A stretch of DNA of 64,000 bases from Microbacterium sp. W4I20 (GCF_030816505.1 NZ_JAUSYB010000001.1:1612001-1676000); one strand, 5' to 3'. Positions 24,769-32,993 are shown, counted from the first letter of the stretch. Notes: generated from the letters alone by a model not told the origin. A program made the numbers and translations.

Positions 24769-26057
24769 GCCGTCGCCTCCCCGTGCGGGACGCCGGTGTA
24801 GTTCGCGGGATCGAGGAGGGCGTCGACATCGAGGTCGTCGGCCTCCGGCAGCGCTCGCACGAGTGCGGGGAGATCCGCACCCTCGGAGGCTGCGCTGATG
24901 AGCGTGCCGAACCGCTCCCGTCCGATGCGCGGCACCAGGACGATCGCGAGCCGTTCGCTGACGAGCAACCCCCCGGTGAGTGCGAGGTTGCGGGCGCCGG
25001 CCGCGGCGTTCACGCGCAGGTGCGTGGCGAGCGACGCGGCGTGCGCCGAGGCACCGAGCGCCAGACGCAGCAGCTCACGCAGGGTCTGCCACTCCGCGTG
25101 CCAGGCGCCGTCCGGTCGCTCGTCGCCGGCCGATGCCGCAGCGAGGTGCAGGGTGGCGCCGAACTGCGGAGCGCGAAGAGCGGCGGAGCGGATGAGGGTC
25201 GCCGCGACGGGATTCTGCTTCTGCGGCATCGCCGACGATCCGCCTCCGGCCTCCTCGCACACTTCCCCGATCTCGGTGCGGCTGAGCGTGGCGACGTCGG
25301 CCGCGAGCTTGCCGAGCGCGTCGATTGTCTGCACGAGCGCATCGCCGAGTTCGGTCACCGGCCAGCGCACGACGTGCCAGGGCGCCGCCGGTGCGTGGAG
25401 TCCCGTGCGCCGGGCGTAGGCCGCGACGAGCTCATTCGCCGCGGCCGCGGAGCCGGTGATCTCGACGAAAGACGCACGGGTTCCGGCGGCGCCGGCCAGT
25501 TGAGCGGGGAGCTCCAGGGCGCCAAGGCGTTCACGTGCACGGAGGATGCCGGCCGTCCAGTTGCCGGTGCGCGCAGCCACGGTGGTGGGAACGGCGTGCT
25601 GGGTGAGCGTGCGCGCTGCCACCACCTGATCACCGTGCTCCACGGCGACACGTTCGAGTCCGTGAAGGGTGGCGCTCAGCGCCTCGCGCACGAGCGAGAC
25701 GGCCTTCTGGGCGACGATGAACATCGCGGTGTCGACGATGTCCTGGCTGGTAGCTCCCCGATGCACCCACTGGCGCATGTCTTCCGGCGCACGAGCCTTG
25801 AGCAGGCCGACCAGCGGGATCACCGGGTTGCCCCCGGCCACGGATACCGCGGCGAGTGCCGGCAGATCGACAGCGCGGGCATCGAACGCGGGCTCGATGC
25901 GGGTCAGGTCGGCGGGCGACAGCATGCCGAGGTCGGCATACGCGCCTGCGAGCGCCTTCTCGGCCGCGATCAGGGCGTCGAGGATCGCGCCGTCACTGAC
26001 GAGTTCGTCGTGTCCGACGGACACCGGCGACAGCAGCCCTTCGTCGAACGAGACCAT
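24765..26057 (-). CDS. pcaB: 3-carboxy-cis,cis-muconate cycloisomerase
   Basis: A 430-residue fumarase/aspartase-superfamily enzyme that lactonises 3-carboxymuconate. The superfamily signature GSSAMPQKQNP is complete, and HRGATSQDIVDTA and TLTQHAVPTT carry the active-site residues. It is encoded 24 bases after pcaG and coupled to pcaD. Length fits bacterial PcaB. Confidence 0.94.
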   Translation of the reverse strand: MVSFDEGLLSPVSVGHDELVSDGAILDALIAAEKALAGAYADLGMLSPADLTRIEPAFDARAVDLPALAAVSVAGGNPVIPLVGLLKARAPEDMRQWVHRGATSQDIVDTAMFIVAQKAVSLVREALSATLHGLERVAVEHGDQVVAARTLTQHAVPTTVAARTGNWTAGILRARERLGALELPAQLAGAAGTRASFVEITGSAAAANELVAAYARRTGLHAPAAPWHVVRWPVTELGDALVQTIDALGKLAADVATLSRTEIGEVCEEAGGGSSAMPQKQNPVAATLIRSAALRAPQFGATLHLAAASAGDERPDGAWHAEWQTLRELLRLALGASAHAASLATHLRVNAAAGARNLALTGGLLVSERLAIVLVPRIGRERFGTLISAASEGADLPALVRALPEADDLDVDALLDPANYTGVPHGEATA

Positions 26058-26081
26058 CAGCGTCGCTCCTCGAGATCGAGA

Positions 26082-26648
26082 TCAGTAGACAAGGAACACC
26101 GTCTCCTCCTCGCCCTGCAGGCGGATGTCGTGCACCAGGTCTCCCTGCGCGGTGCGCGTCGCGACCAGGGTCGCACGCTCCTCGGGTGTCAGGGAGGAGA
26201 GGAACGGATCCGAGGTAAGCACGTCTTCGTCGTCCGGCAGGTAGATGCGGGTGTGCAGCTTGTCGGGAAGCCCGCGCGCGTAGACGATGGCAGCGAAGAA
26301 CGGCGCCCGCCCGGTGGCCGCACCCGGGGCGCGGGTCCAGAACTCGAAGTGTCCCTCGTCGTTCGTGAACGCGCGGCCGAAGCCGGTGAAGGTGTGGTCG
26401 TCGCGACGGAACGCGCCGCGAGCGCGCGGCACCGAGCCGTCGGCATCCGCGCCGAAGATCTCGATGAAGGCATCCGGCACGGGCTGCCCTGCGCCGTCGC
26501 GCACCGTTCCGCCGAGCAGCACGGCTCCGGGCGAGTGGGGGAAGGCGATCTCGTGCATCTTCGGGAACTCGACGCCGTAGGCGAAGAACGGCCCGACGGT
26601 CTGACCGGGTGTCGGCCGGTGCGTCTTGGCGGGTACGGAGGGGAACAT
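26082..26648 (-). CDS. pcaG: Protocatechuate 3,4-dioxygenase, alpha subunit
   Basis: A 188-residue intradiol dioxygenase subunit beginning MFPSVPAKTHRPTPGQTVGPFF, the typical PcaG opening. PDAFIEIFGADADG, AFTNDEGHFEFWT and FFAAIVYARGLPDKLHTRIYLPD follow the PcaH fold without the full iron-ligand set, as expected of the alpha subunit. It forms the enzyme with PcaH, encoded 2 bases upstream in the operon. Confidence 0.94.
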   Translation of the reverse strand: MFPSVPAKTHRPTPGQTVGPFFAYGVEFPKMHEIAFPHSPGAVLLGGTVRDGAGQPVPDAFIEIFGADADGSVPRARGAFRRDDHTFTGFGRAFTNDEGHFEFWTRAPGAATGRAPFFAAIVYARGLPDKLHTRIYLPDDEDVLTSDPFLSSLTPEERATLVATRTAQGDLVHDIRLQGEEETVFLVY

Positions 26649-26650
26649 GC

Positions 26651-27469
26651 TCAGACCTCCTCCTGCTCGAACCAGGTCGCATCCGGGCCGTCGACGACGA
26701 TGTCGAAACGGTAGCCCGTCGCCCACTCGGGAGAGGTCAGTTCGTGATCGTAGACGCCGACGAGCGCATCGCGATCCTTCTGGCGCCAGATGGTGTTGTA
26801 GATCGGATCGAGGGCGAACAGCGGGTCGCCCGGGAAGTACATCTGCGTGACCAGACGCTGGGTGAACGACGAGCCGAAGATCGAGAAGTGGATGTGCGCC
26901 GGGCGCCAGGCGTTGAGGTGGTTCTTCCAGGGGTACGGACCCGGCTTGATCGTCGTGAAGGCGTATTCGCCGCGGTCGTTCGTGATCGCGCGTCCGGCGC
27001 CCGTGAAGTTCGGGTCGAGCGGGGCGGGATGCTGGTCGCGCTGGTGGATGTAGCGGCCGGCCGAGTTCGCCTGCCACAGTTCGATCAGCTGGTTCGGGAT
27101 CGGGCGGCCCCATGAGTCGAGCAGCCGCCCTCGGACCGTCATGCGCTCGCCCAGCGGTTCGCCCGCGTGCTGCACGGTGAGGTCCGATTCGATCAACGCG
27201 ACGTCGCGCTGGCCGAACGCGGGCGACAGCAGCTCGATCGTCTCGGGGTCGACGAGCTTCGGGTTCTTGGTCGGATGCCGCAGGATGCTCGAGCGGTACG
27301 GCGCGAAGTCATGCGCGGTCGCCGGCAGCGACTCCCCCGCGGCCTCGCGACGGGCGAACGACGCGTGCAGATCGGCGATCTCCTGCGTGATGACGGATTG
27401 CGCGACCTGCACCGGAGGGGCCAGAAGGGTCTCGGGCGCCGCGGCGACGATTCCGGGCGTGGCGGTCAT
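26651..27469 (-). CDS. pcaH: Protocatechuate 3,4-dioxygenase, beta subunit
   Basis: A 272-residue catalytic subunit that binds non-heme ferric iron and cleaves protocatechuate to 3-carboxy-cis,cis-muconate. Iron ligands are placed at Y140 (SAGRYIHQRD), Y179 (PGPYPWKNH), H192 and H194 (RPAHIHFSIFG). ATG 27469 follows AAGGAGA; upstream in-frame codons to 27547 run into the promoter. It is the first gene of the operon and is divergent from the IclR gene, with a 23-base palindromic operator between them. Confidence 0.95.
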   Translation of the reverse strand: MTATPGIVAAAPETLLAPPVQVAQSVITQEIADLHASFARREAAGESLPATAHDFAPYRSSILRHPTKNPKLVDPETIELLSPAFGQRDVALIESDLTVQHAGEPLGERMTVRGRLLDSWGRPIPNQLIELWQANSAGRYIHQRDQHPAPLDPNFTGAGRAITNDRGEYAFTTIKPGPYPWKNHLNAWRPAHIHFSIFGSSFTQRLVTQMYFPGDPLFALDPIYNTIWRQKDRDALVGVYDHELTSPEWATGYRFDIVVDGPDATWFEQEEV

Positions 27470-27537
27470 GTGCGTCTCCTTCGACACAGAGAATGCGGGT
27501 GACAGCATCCTGAGCTCCGCCCACCCGTATCGGGAGC

Positions 27538-27560
27538 TGATTCCCACTCAATGGGAATCA
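27538..27560. promoter_or_regulatory. IclR-type palindromic operator between pcaH and the regulator gene
   Basis: TGATTCCCA and its exact reverse complement TGGGAATCA are separated by CTCAA. The palindrome lies 69 bases before pcaH and 29 bases before the IclR gene. Its core (TCCCACTCAATGGGA) matches the site upstream of pobA at 28349-28363 in all but two or three positions, so one regulator probably controls both. Confidence 0.75.
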
Positions 27561-27588
27561 AGTCGTCGGCCTGTGGCAGGATCGCTGC

Positions 27589-28341
27589 ATGGCGAACTCC
27601 TCCTCCGGCGACTCCGTCACCGAGCGGCTCATCCGGGTGCTCGAGACGTTCACCCCCGCGCGCACCGTGCAGTCCGCCGCGGACATCGGGCGCCGAGCGG
27701 GCCTCCCGGCCTCGACCGCCCACCGCATCGTCGGGGAGCTGGTGGATGCCGGGATGCTGGAGCGCGACGACGACCGGCGCATCCGTATCGGCATGCGGCT
27801 GTGGGAGCTCGCGACCCGTTCGTCGCACGCGCTCCGGCTGCGGCAGGCGGCGCTGCCGTTCATGGAGCGCGTGCAGGCCCGGGTGCGCGAGCACACGCAA
27901 CTCGCCATCCTCGAGCAGGACGAGGCGCTGTTCCTCGAACGGCTCAGCAGCCCGGACTCCGGGTCGAATGTGACGCGGGTCGCCGGGCGCCTCCCCTTGC
28001 ACGCGTCGTCATCGGGTCTCGTACTGCTCGCCTATGCCGACCGCGCGCTGCAGGAGCGGATCCTGGCCGGACCCCTTCACGCGGTCTCCGCCGAGACCAT
28101 CACCGACACAGCCGATCTTCGCCGCAAGCTCGCCGAGGTGCGCGCCCTCGGGCATGCGAGTGCGCCCGGCTACATCGAGGCCGTGTCGACCGGGGTGGCG
28201 GTCCCCGTGCACGACGAGACGGGTGATGTGGCCGCCGCACTGTCGGTGGTGCTCCGCCGCGATGACGCGATCGAGCCGGCGCTGCGGGAACTCCTCGCCG
28301 CCGCGCGGGACATCGAGCGGGTGCTGGGCGGGCGGCGCTGA
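27589..28341 (+). CDS. IclR-family regulator of the pca/pob genes (PcaR/PobR-like)
   Basis: A 250-residue IclR protein: helix-turn-helix at about residues 10-70 (SVTERLIRVLETFTP, ADIGRRAGLPASTAHRIVGE) and an effector domain from about 85 to 248 with the family end STGVAVPVHDETGDVAAALSV. IclR proteins such as PcaR, PcaU and PobR control these genes in other bacteria in response to protocatechuate, 4-hydroxybenzoate or 3-oxoadipate. It sits between divergent pcaH and co-directional pobA, with matching palindromes on both sides. ATG 27589 is the first in-frame start after the operator. Confidence 0.9.
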   Translation: MANSSSGDSVTERLIRVLETFTPARTVQSAADIGRRAGLPASTAHRIVGELVDAGMLERDDDRRIRIGMRLWELATRSSHALRLRQAALPFMERVQARVREHTQLAILEQDEALFLERLSSPDSGSNVTRVAGRLPLHASSSGLVLLAYADRALQERILAGPLHAVSAETITDTADLRRKLAEVRALGHASAPGYIEAVSTGVAVPVHDETGDVAAALSVVLRRDDAIEPALRELLAAARDIERVLGGRR

Positions 28342-28348
28342 CGCAGAA

Positions 28349-28363
28349 TCCCGTTCAACGGGA
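28349..28363. promoter_or_regulatory. Second IclR-type palindrome, upstream of pobA
   Basis: TCCCG, TTCAA, CGGGA: a 15-base palindrome starting 8 bases after the IclR stop and 66 bases before the pobA ATG. It shares the layout TCCC-6 or 7 bases including TCAA-GGGA with the operator at 27538-27560. Confidence 0.65.
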
Positions 28364-28428
28364 GCTCCGGACCGGGATGATCGCCGAGCGCTGACACTGA
28401 CTTCGACACGTTCGTCGAAGGAGACGCC

Positions 28429-29619
28429 ATGCCCCGCATCATCCGCACCCGGGTCGCCATCGTCGGCGCCGGCCCCGCCGGCCTGCTGCTCTCGCACCTG
28501 CTGGCCGACGCCGGCATCGAGTCGATCGTGCTCGACCGCCGCAGCCGCACCGAGATCGAGTCCACGATCCGCGCCGGCATCCTCGAGCAGGAGACGGTCC
28601 GGGTGCTCGACGAATCCGGAGCCAGCGACCGCGTGCTCACCGTCGGCAACCGGCACGACGGCATCGAGCTGCGGTTCAACGGCGAGGGTCACCGCATCGA
28701 CTTCCCGGAGCTCGTCGGTCGCAGCGTCTGGCTGTACCCGCAGCACGAGGTACTCAAAGACCTCATCGCCGCGCGCCTGGCCGCCGGGCAGGACGTGCTG
28801 TTCGAGACCGAGGTGACCGGGGTGGGTGATGTCGAGACGGACCGCCCGTGGGTCACGGCGACCACGAGTGATGACGAGGAGCTGCGTATCGAGGCGGAGT
28901 TCGTGGTCGGCGCCGACGGCTCCCGCAGCGTCGTGCGCCCCGCGGTCACCGGCTCGTCGGCCGGCGGCCACTTCCGCGAATACCCGTTCGCGTGGTTCGG
29001 CATCCTGTGCGAGGCACCGCCCAGCTCGGACGAACTGATCTACAGCAACTCACCCGACGGCTTCGCCCTGATCAGCCAGCGCAGCGCCACGATCCAGCGG
29101 ATGTATTTCCAGTGCGACCCGGATGCCGACCCGAACGCGCTCTCCGAGGCAGAGATCTGGAACGCGCTTCAGGCACGGGTGCCCGGCACGTCCCTCGCCA
29201 CCGGGCCGATCGTGCAGCGGGATGTGCTGCGCTTCCGCAGCTTCGTCGCACACGAGCTGCGGCACGGGCGTGCGGTGCTCGTGGGGGATGCCGCCCACAC
29301 CGTGCCGCCCACCGGAGCCAAGGGGATGAACCTCGCTGTCGCCGATGTGGTGCTGCTCGACCGCGCGCTGCGCGCACTGCTGCTCGAGAACGACACACGC
29401 CTCATCGACGCCTTCGCCGAGACCGCGCTGAAGCGCATCTGGAAGGCGCAGCACTTCTCCTGGTGGATGACGAGCATGCTCCACACGGCATCCGATGCCA
29501 CCGAGTTCGATCGCCGACGCCAGGTCGGCGAACTGCGATCGGTCGTGGAGTCCGAGGCCGGGCGTACGTTCCTGGCCGAGGCGTACACGGGGTGGCCGCA
29601 CGAGGGCGGTGCGTCGTGA
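28429..29619 (+). CDS. pobA: 4-hydroxybenzoate 3-monooxygenase
   Basis: A 396-residue class A flavin monooxygenase that hydroxylates 4-hydroxybenzoate to protocatechuate using NAD(P)H and oxygen. The FAD motif GAGPAG is at residues 14-19, the DG motif lies in VVGADGSRSVVR, and GDAAHTVPPTGAKGMNLA is the ribityl-binding segment; IRAGILEQ near residue 46 is typical of PobA. It feeds the adjacent pca genes. ATG 28429 follows GAAGGAGA. It is followed by a GTGA-coupled short frame. Confidence 0.95.
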   Translation: MPRIIRTRVAIVGAGPAGLLLSHLLADAGIESIVLDRRSRTEIESTIRAGILEQETVRVLDESGASDRVLTVGNRHDGIELRFNGEGHRIDFPELVGRSVWLYPQHEVLKDLIAARLAAGQDVLFETEVTGVGDVETDRPWVTATTSDDEELRIEAEFVVGADGSRSVVRPAVTGSSAGGHFREYPFAWFGILCEAPPSSDELIYSNSPDGFALISQRSATIQRMYFQCDPDADPNALSEAEIWNALQARVPGTSLATGPIVQRDVLRFRSFVAHELRHGRAVLVGDAAHTVPPTGAKGMNLAVADVVLLDRALRALLLENDTRLIDAFAETALKRIWKAQHFSWWMTSMLHTASDATEFDRRRQVGELRSVVESEAGRTFLAEAYTGWPHEGGAS

Positions 29620-29786
29620 GCCGCTCAGGGACCGACGCTGAGCCTCCCGGCATCTCCCCTCTCGCGCAACCCCTGTCTATCGAAGAGTGGTTGGCGAACC
29701 ACGCTCCTGCCGAATCGCCCGCACAACACGTTCAACGCCTGCTCCACTTCCACATCCTGCGCCGCCAGCAAGAGCGTCGCCGGTGA
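29616..29786 (+). CDS. Small protein coupled to pobA, function unknown
   Basis: A 56-residue frame whose GTG overlaps the pobA stop (GTGA). The middle part, LSIEEWLANHAPAESPAQHV, is followed by an amphipathic helix-like segment rich in His, Arg and Gln (RLLHFHILRRQQERRR), so it looks like a real coding sequence rather than random GC-rich sequence. No family is recognised. It could be a small accessory protein of the hydroxylase or a fortuitous frame. Confidence 0.4.
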   Translation: MSRSGTDAEPPGISPLAQPLSIEEWLANHAPAESPAQHVQRLLHFHILRRQQERRR

Positions 29787-29810
29787 CCAGCAGCCCAGGG
29801 TACATAGGCC

Positions 29811-30206
29811 TCAGGCGTCCGGCGAGCCGGTGCGGCGGACTGCCTGCATAGCCGCCGAAGGGTAAGGCTGGCCGATGTAGGCGGTGAGGAGAATCATGAG
29901 CTGGGTGAGCCCGTCCTCGTCGAGGCCGTTCCTCCGGGCCAGGTCGAGATAGAAGTCCAGTCGTCGATCGCTGACATCGCTCGCCACGAGTGCACTGATG
30001 ACGGCGATGGTGCGATCGCGGTCGGTCAGTGCCTCCCCGTGCCACCCGGGACCACCGGCCGCTTCGAAGGCTTCCGCTGTGTAGTCCGCTCCCGCTCTGT
30101 CCGTCATCAGGTGCTCGGCCGCCGCCTCGTCGACGCCGAAGTTTCGGGCGTAGACGGCGCGACCTCGTCGGGCCCGCTCGGTGCGTGCGGCGCCTCGGTC
30201 GCTCAT
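29811..30206 (-). CDS. Carboxymuconolactone decarboxylase-family protein
   Basis: A 131-residue CMD-family protein distinct from pcaC. TDRDRTIAVISALVASDVSD and ILLTAYIGQPYPSAAMQAV follow the CMD helical pattern, but there is no CxxC redox pair as in AhpD. ATG 30206 overlaps the stop of the upstream DoxX/metallo-beta-lactamase fusion gene (ATGA). CMD proteins in such contexts are often gamma-carboxymuconolactone-like decarboxylases or stress-related proteins. It is convergent with the pobA unit and probably controlled by the TetR gene at 31563. Confidence 0.82.
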   Translation of the reverse strand: MSDRGAARTERARRGRAVYARNFGVDEAAAEHLMTDRAGADYTAEAFEAAGGPGWHGEALTDRDRTIAVISALVASDVSDRRLDFYLDLARRNGLDEDGLTQLMILLTAYIGQPYPSAAMQAVRRTGSPDA

Positions 30207-31465
30207 CGCGCGTCGACCTGTGACGCGGCGAACAGCGGGATGCCCGCGTAGCCGCGTACATCGTGGGCCGGTACGACCTGGACCCGATCCTGCAGCGAGA
30301 TGATCCGGCCCATGTCCTGACGGACCTGCGCCGTGTCGCTGTCCGCGAGCAGGCGCATCATCAGCGGCTTCTCGAGGCGCCCGGTGATGCCGTCGAGCTG
30401 CCACGTCAGGTCGCCGATGAACGCGAAGCGGTGTTCCGAGGGCATGGTGACGAAGACGATGACGGAACCGGCGGTGTGACCGGCAGCAGGGACGATGACG
30501 ACGGAGCCGTCGCCGTAGAAGTCGAAGCTCGAAGGGAACCCGAGGTGAGCCGGGCCGTCGAACGCGTACTCCTCGATCCGGCGGTCGCGAGAGACCTCGC
30601 GGAACACGGTGTCGCTCTTCGAGTCGGCTGCGTACTTCCTCTCATCCCCCGTCATCCAGATCGGCACGTCCAGCGAGTCCAGACCGCTCACGTGATCCCA
30701 GTGCGAGTGGGTGAGCAGCACGCCGAGAAGTCTGCTCCGGTCGTAGCCGGCCGCGTCGAGCTGAGTGCTCACGGTCTCACCGAGATCATGCGCGGCGCGT
30801 CGGAAAGACGGCAGGGAGTCGATGTGCGCGTCGGCGTTCGCGCCGAATCCGGCATCGATCAGCAGATCACCTTTCGGATGCTGAACGAGAACTGCCGTCG
30901 ACGCGAAGTCGCGCTGCTCGGTGGGCGAACCTCCCACGACCGCGAACGATGCTCGGGTCTTGTAGGTTCCGGTCGGAAGCTGCGAGATCCTCAACTCGGC
31001 GGGCGGACGGGCGGAAGGAAGAGCGCCGGTCATCCGGGCCGGATCCGGCAGCTGCGCGGTGATCGGGACCGCCCACCTTCCCCAGGCCACCGTCGCCGCG
31101 GCGGCAGCCAGCACCAGATTGGCGATGATCTCGGATGCTTCGCCGCGCACGAGGTAGAACACCACCGCGGAGATCATGAGCAGTACGACGCCGAGTGCGG
31201 CGACGATCGTCATCCGGGGGAGGATCCGGGTCAGCGAGGGCAGGATCACGCCCAGCCCGCCGAGGACATCGAGAACCGACGTGACTGTGTAGAGCGCGGG
31301 GACGTCCGCTGACCACGGGAACATCGCCACGGCCTGATCGGCCGGCAGTGAGAGCTTCAGGATGCCCGCGATGATCAGCGAGACACCGAGCAGCGCCTGG
31401 AGTATCCAGAGCAGGTAGTGGATGCGACGCCGGCGTGGCCGGGTCGGGGTGGCGAGAGTGGACAT
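30203..31465 (-). CDS. DoxX-like membrane domain fused to a metallo-beta-lactamase-fold hydrolase
   Basis: A 420-residue two-domain protein. Residues about 15-135 contain four hydrophobic segments of a DoxX/DoxD-like domain (YLLWILQALLGVSLIIAGIL, then a VLDVLGGLGVILP segment). From about 155 to 420 there is a metallo-beta-lactamase fold with the zinc motif HSHWDH at 253-258, AAGHTAGS, FIGDLTW and a final PAHD. The hydrolase part resembles N-acyl-homoserine-lactonase or similar lactonases; the topology would place it at the membrane. ATG 31465 follows GAGG. It is divergent from a TetR gene with a palindrome between them. The fusion is unusual and both junction sides are in one clean frame. Confidence 0.85.
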   Translation of the reverse strand: MSTLATPTRPRRRRIHYLLWILQALLGVSLIIAGILKLSLPADQAVAMFPWSADVPALYTVTSVLDVLGGLGVILPSLTRILPRMTIVAALGVVLLMISAVVFYLVRGEASEIIANLVLAAAAATVAWGRWAVPITAQLPDPARMTGALPSARPPAELRISQLPTGTYKTRASFAVVGGSPTEQRDFASTAVLVQHPKGDLLIDAGFGANADAHIDSLPSFRRAAHDLGETVSTQLDAAGYDRSRLLGVLLTHSHWDHVSGLDSLDVPIWMTGDERKYAADSKSDTVFREVSRDRRIEEYAFDGPAHLGFPSSFDFYGDGSVVIVPAAGHTAGSVIVFVTMPSEHRFAFIGDLTWQLDGITGRLEKPLMMRLLADSDTAQVRQDMGRIISLQDRVQVVPAHDVRGYAGIPLFAASQVDAR

Positions 31466-31494
31466 GGAACCTCATTCTCTGAGAGCCGTGGACT

Positions 31495-31515
31495 TAGTGG
31501 TCATTAAGACCACTA
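31495..31515. promoter_or_regulatory. TetR-type palindromic operator
   Basis: TAGTGGTC and GACCACTA flank ATTAA, a perfect 8-base inverted repeat of 21 bases total. It lies in the 97-base divergent gap, 30 bases before the DoxX fusion gene and 48 bases before the TetR gene. Size and position fit a TetR dimer site repressing both. Confidence 0.7.
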
Positions 31516-31562
31516 CTGAACTATATGTATAACAGTGACCGGCGCTTCCAGGAAGTCCTAAG

Positions 31563-32132
31563 ATGAGATCCATGACAGCTGACGCCATCGACCCCCGGGT
31601 CGCCCGGACCCGTCGGGACGTCGTCGAGGCAACGGCCGGTCTCCTCCTCGCGGAAGGGTGGGACGGGGTCACTCACGCAGAGGTGGCGCGGCGATCGGGC
31701 TACTCGAAGGCCACGATCTACGCCCACTGGCCCGCCCGGCTCGATCTGATCCGAGACGCGGTGGAACACGTCTGCGACCGGGCTCATCACCCTGCTGCGA
31801 CCGGGAACCTGCGCGAGGATCTCCGCACAGCACTTCTGGATTTCGCCACCGACCTTCACGACAGCCACCTCGACCGCCTGCTCGCCGGTCTCGTGGAACG
31901 CGTGCACACCAGCGACGTCGTCGACACCTTGCGCACCCGCCTCTACGAGACGGGTACGAGCGGCATGCGCGGCATCCTCGAGACCCATCTCGATCCGGCC
32001 GATGTCGAACCGTCACTCGCGCTCCTCACCGGTGCGGTGTTCGTCCGGGTGACCTTCGAGGGTGCCGCCGCAGACCGGACCTACGTGGACGATCTCGTCG
32101 ACCGCGTCCTCCGCGCGCGCAGATCCGGGTGA
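31563..32132 (+). CDS. TetR-family regulator
   Basis: A 189-residue TetR protein with the N-terminal helix-turn-helix at about residues 15-60 (HAEVARRSGYSKATIYAHWP) and a helical ligand domain after it. ATG 31563 follows AGGAAG; M4 at 31572 is an alternative. It probably represses itself and the divergent DoxX/hydrolase and CMD genes through the palindrome at 31495. The ligand is unknown. Confidence 0.9.
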   Translation: MRSMTADAIDPRVARTRRDVVEATAGLLLAEGWDGVTHAEVARRSGYSKATIYAHWPARLDLIRDAVEHVCDRAHHPAATGNLREDLRTALLDFATDLHDSHLDRLLAGLVERVHTSDVVDTLRTRLYETGTSGMRGILETHLDPADVEPSLALLTGAVFVRVTFEGAAADRTYVDDLVDRVLRARRSG

Positions 32133-32250
32133 TCCTGGGTCGACACCCGAAGAGAGCGAGCGTAACGCGTCGACGCCTGCCCTCAACCACATCACCCGCT
32201 CGTTCTCAACCCCCTTTGCGGCGTCGGCCCGCCCATCGGAGGCTGTCGGC

Positions 32251-32454
32251 ATGAGCCATCCAGACGACATCAAACAGCCGCTCGACCACCTGCCCCCGGT
32301 CGAGGAGCGCGACAAGGCGATCGAGATCGACGAGCCGCATTACCCGACGTCGGAGTCGCCGACGGGCCCCGCCCATGCCTCGCCGGAGACTGCGGCGGAG
32401 CCTGACAAGCCGAACCGCCACGGCGTCGACAAGCTCCCGCCGACGTCGCGCTGA
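32251..32454 (+). CDS. Small hydrophilic protein, unknown function
   Basis: A 67-residue protein with GGAGG 8 bases before the ATG. It is acidic and proline-rich (MSHPDDIKQPLDHLPPVEER start), with no hydrophobic core, signal peptide or cysteine, and is probably intrinsically disordered. The 118 bases before it, after the TetR gene, contain no gene. I do not recognise a family. Confidence 0.6.
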   Translation: MSHPDDIKQPLDHLPPVEERDKAIEIDEPHYPTSESPTGPAHASPETAAEPDKPNRHGVDKLPPTSR

Positions 32455-32572
32455 GCGCGGCTCAGGCCCTGCGGATAGACCCGATGATCTTCACCCTGCG
32501 GGACGACCTGATCGCCGACGTGAAGATCACCGACACGGCGGCCTGACCACCGCGGCGCGAGACAATGGTGAG

Positions 32573-32965
32573 GTGATCGAATCGTGGCAGCTGCGTGAGT
32601 GGTTCGCCGACTATCTCGACGCCTGCAACCGGCATGACCTCGATGCGATCCGCGAGCTCGTCGACCCGGAAGTACGCCGCGCTCATCTGCCCGCCGGCGC
32701 AGACGCATGGATCGCCGACGTCGCGGAACTGATCCAGGCCTTCCCCGACTGGCAATGGCGACGCATCCAGCTCATCGTCGAGGATGACCGCATCGCCGCG
32801 CACCTGCGCGGCAGCGGTACGCACCTCGGGGCCTTCCGGGGAGTGGCGCCGACCCGCCGCCGCGTCAACGTCGCCGAGTTCGGCATGTTCCGCATCGTCG
32901 GCGGACGGGTGGCGGAGTTCAGCGGAACGGATGCCAGCGCTCTCCTTCGTGCTCTCTCGGACTGA
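32573..32965 (+). CDS. SnoaL/NTF2-like protein
   Basis: A 130-residue cone-shaped NTF2-like protein. It has the SnoaL order: an N-terminal helix (LREWFADYLDACNRHDLDAI), the PDWQWRRIQLIVEDDRIAAHLRGSGTHLG sheet and the final FRIVGGRVAEFSG strand. The family includes polyketide cyclases, hydrolases and ligand carriers; no substrate can be assigned. GTG 32573 is the only usable start in frame, and the ribosome site is poor, so the start is uncertain. It is convergent with the reductase gene at 32994. Confidence 0.75.
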   Translation: MIESWQLREWFADYLDACNRHDLDAIRELVDPEVRRAHLPAGADAWIADVAELIQAFPDWQWRRIQLIVEDDRIAAHLRGSGTHLGAFRGVAPTRRRVNVAEFGMFRIVGGRVAEFSGTDASALLRALSD

Positions 32966-32993
32966 CGCCCGTCCTCCGCGCGGTATTCGCCGC

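Noticed and set aside
24783..26714. A 643-codon plus-strand frame opposite pcaB and pcaG
   Set aside because: Antisense shadow of two genes with clear catalytic signatures.
29616..29810. A terminator between the pobA unit and the convergent CMD gene
   Set aside because: No convincing inverted repeat was found in the short gap.
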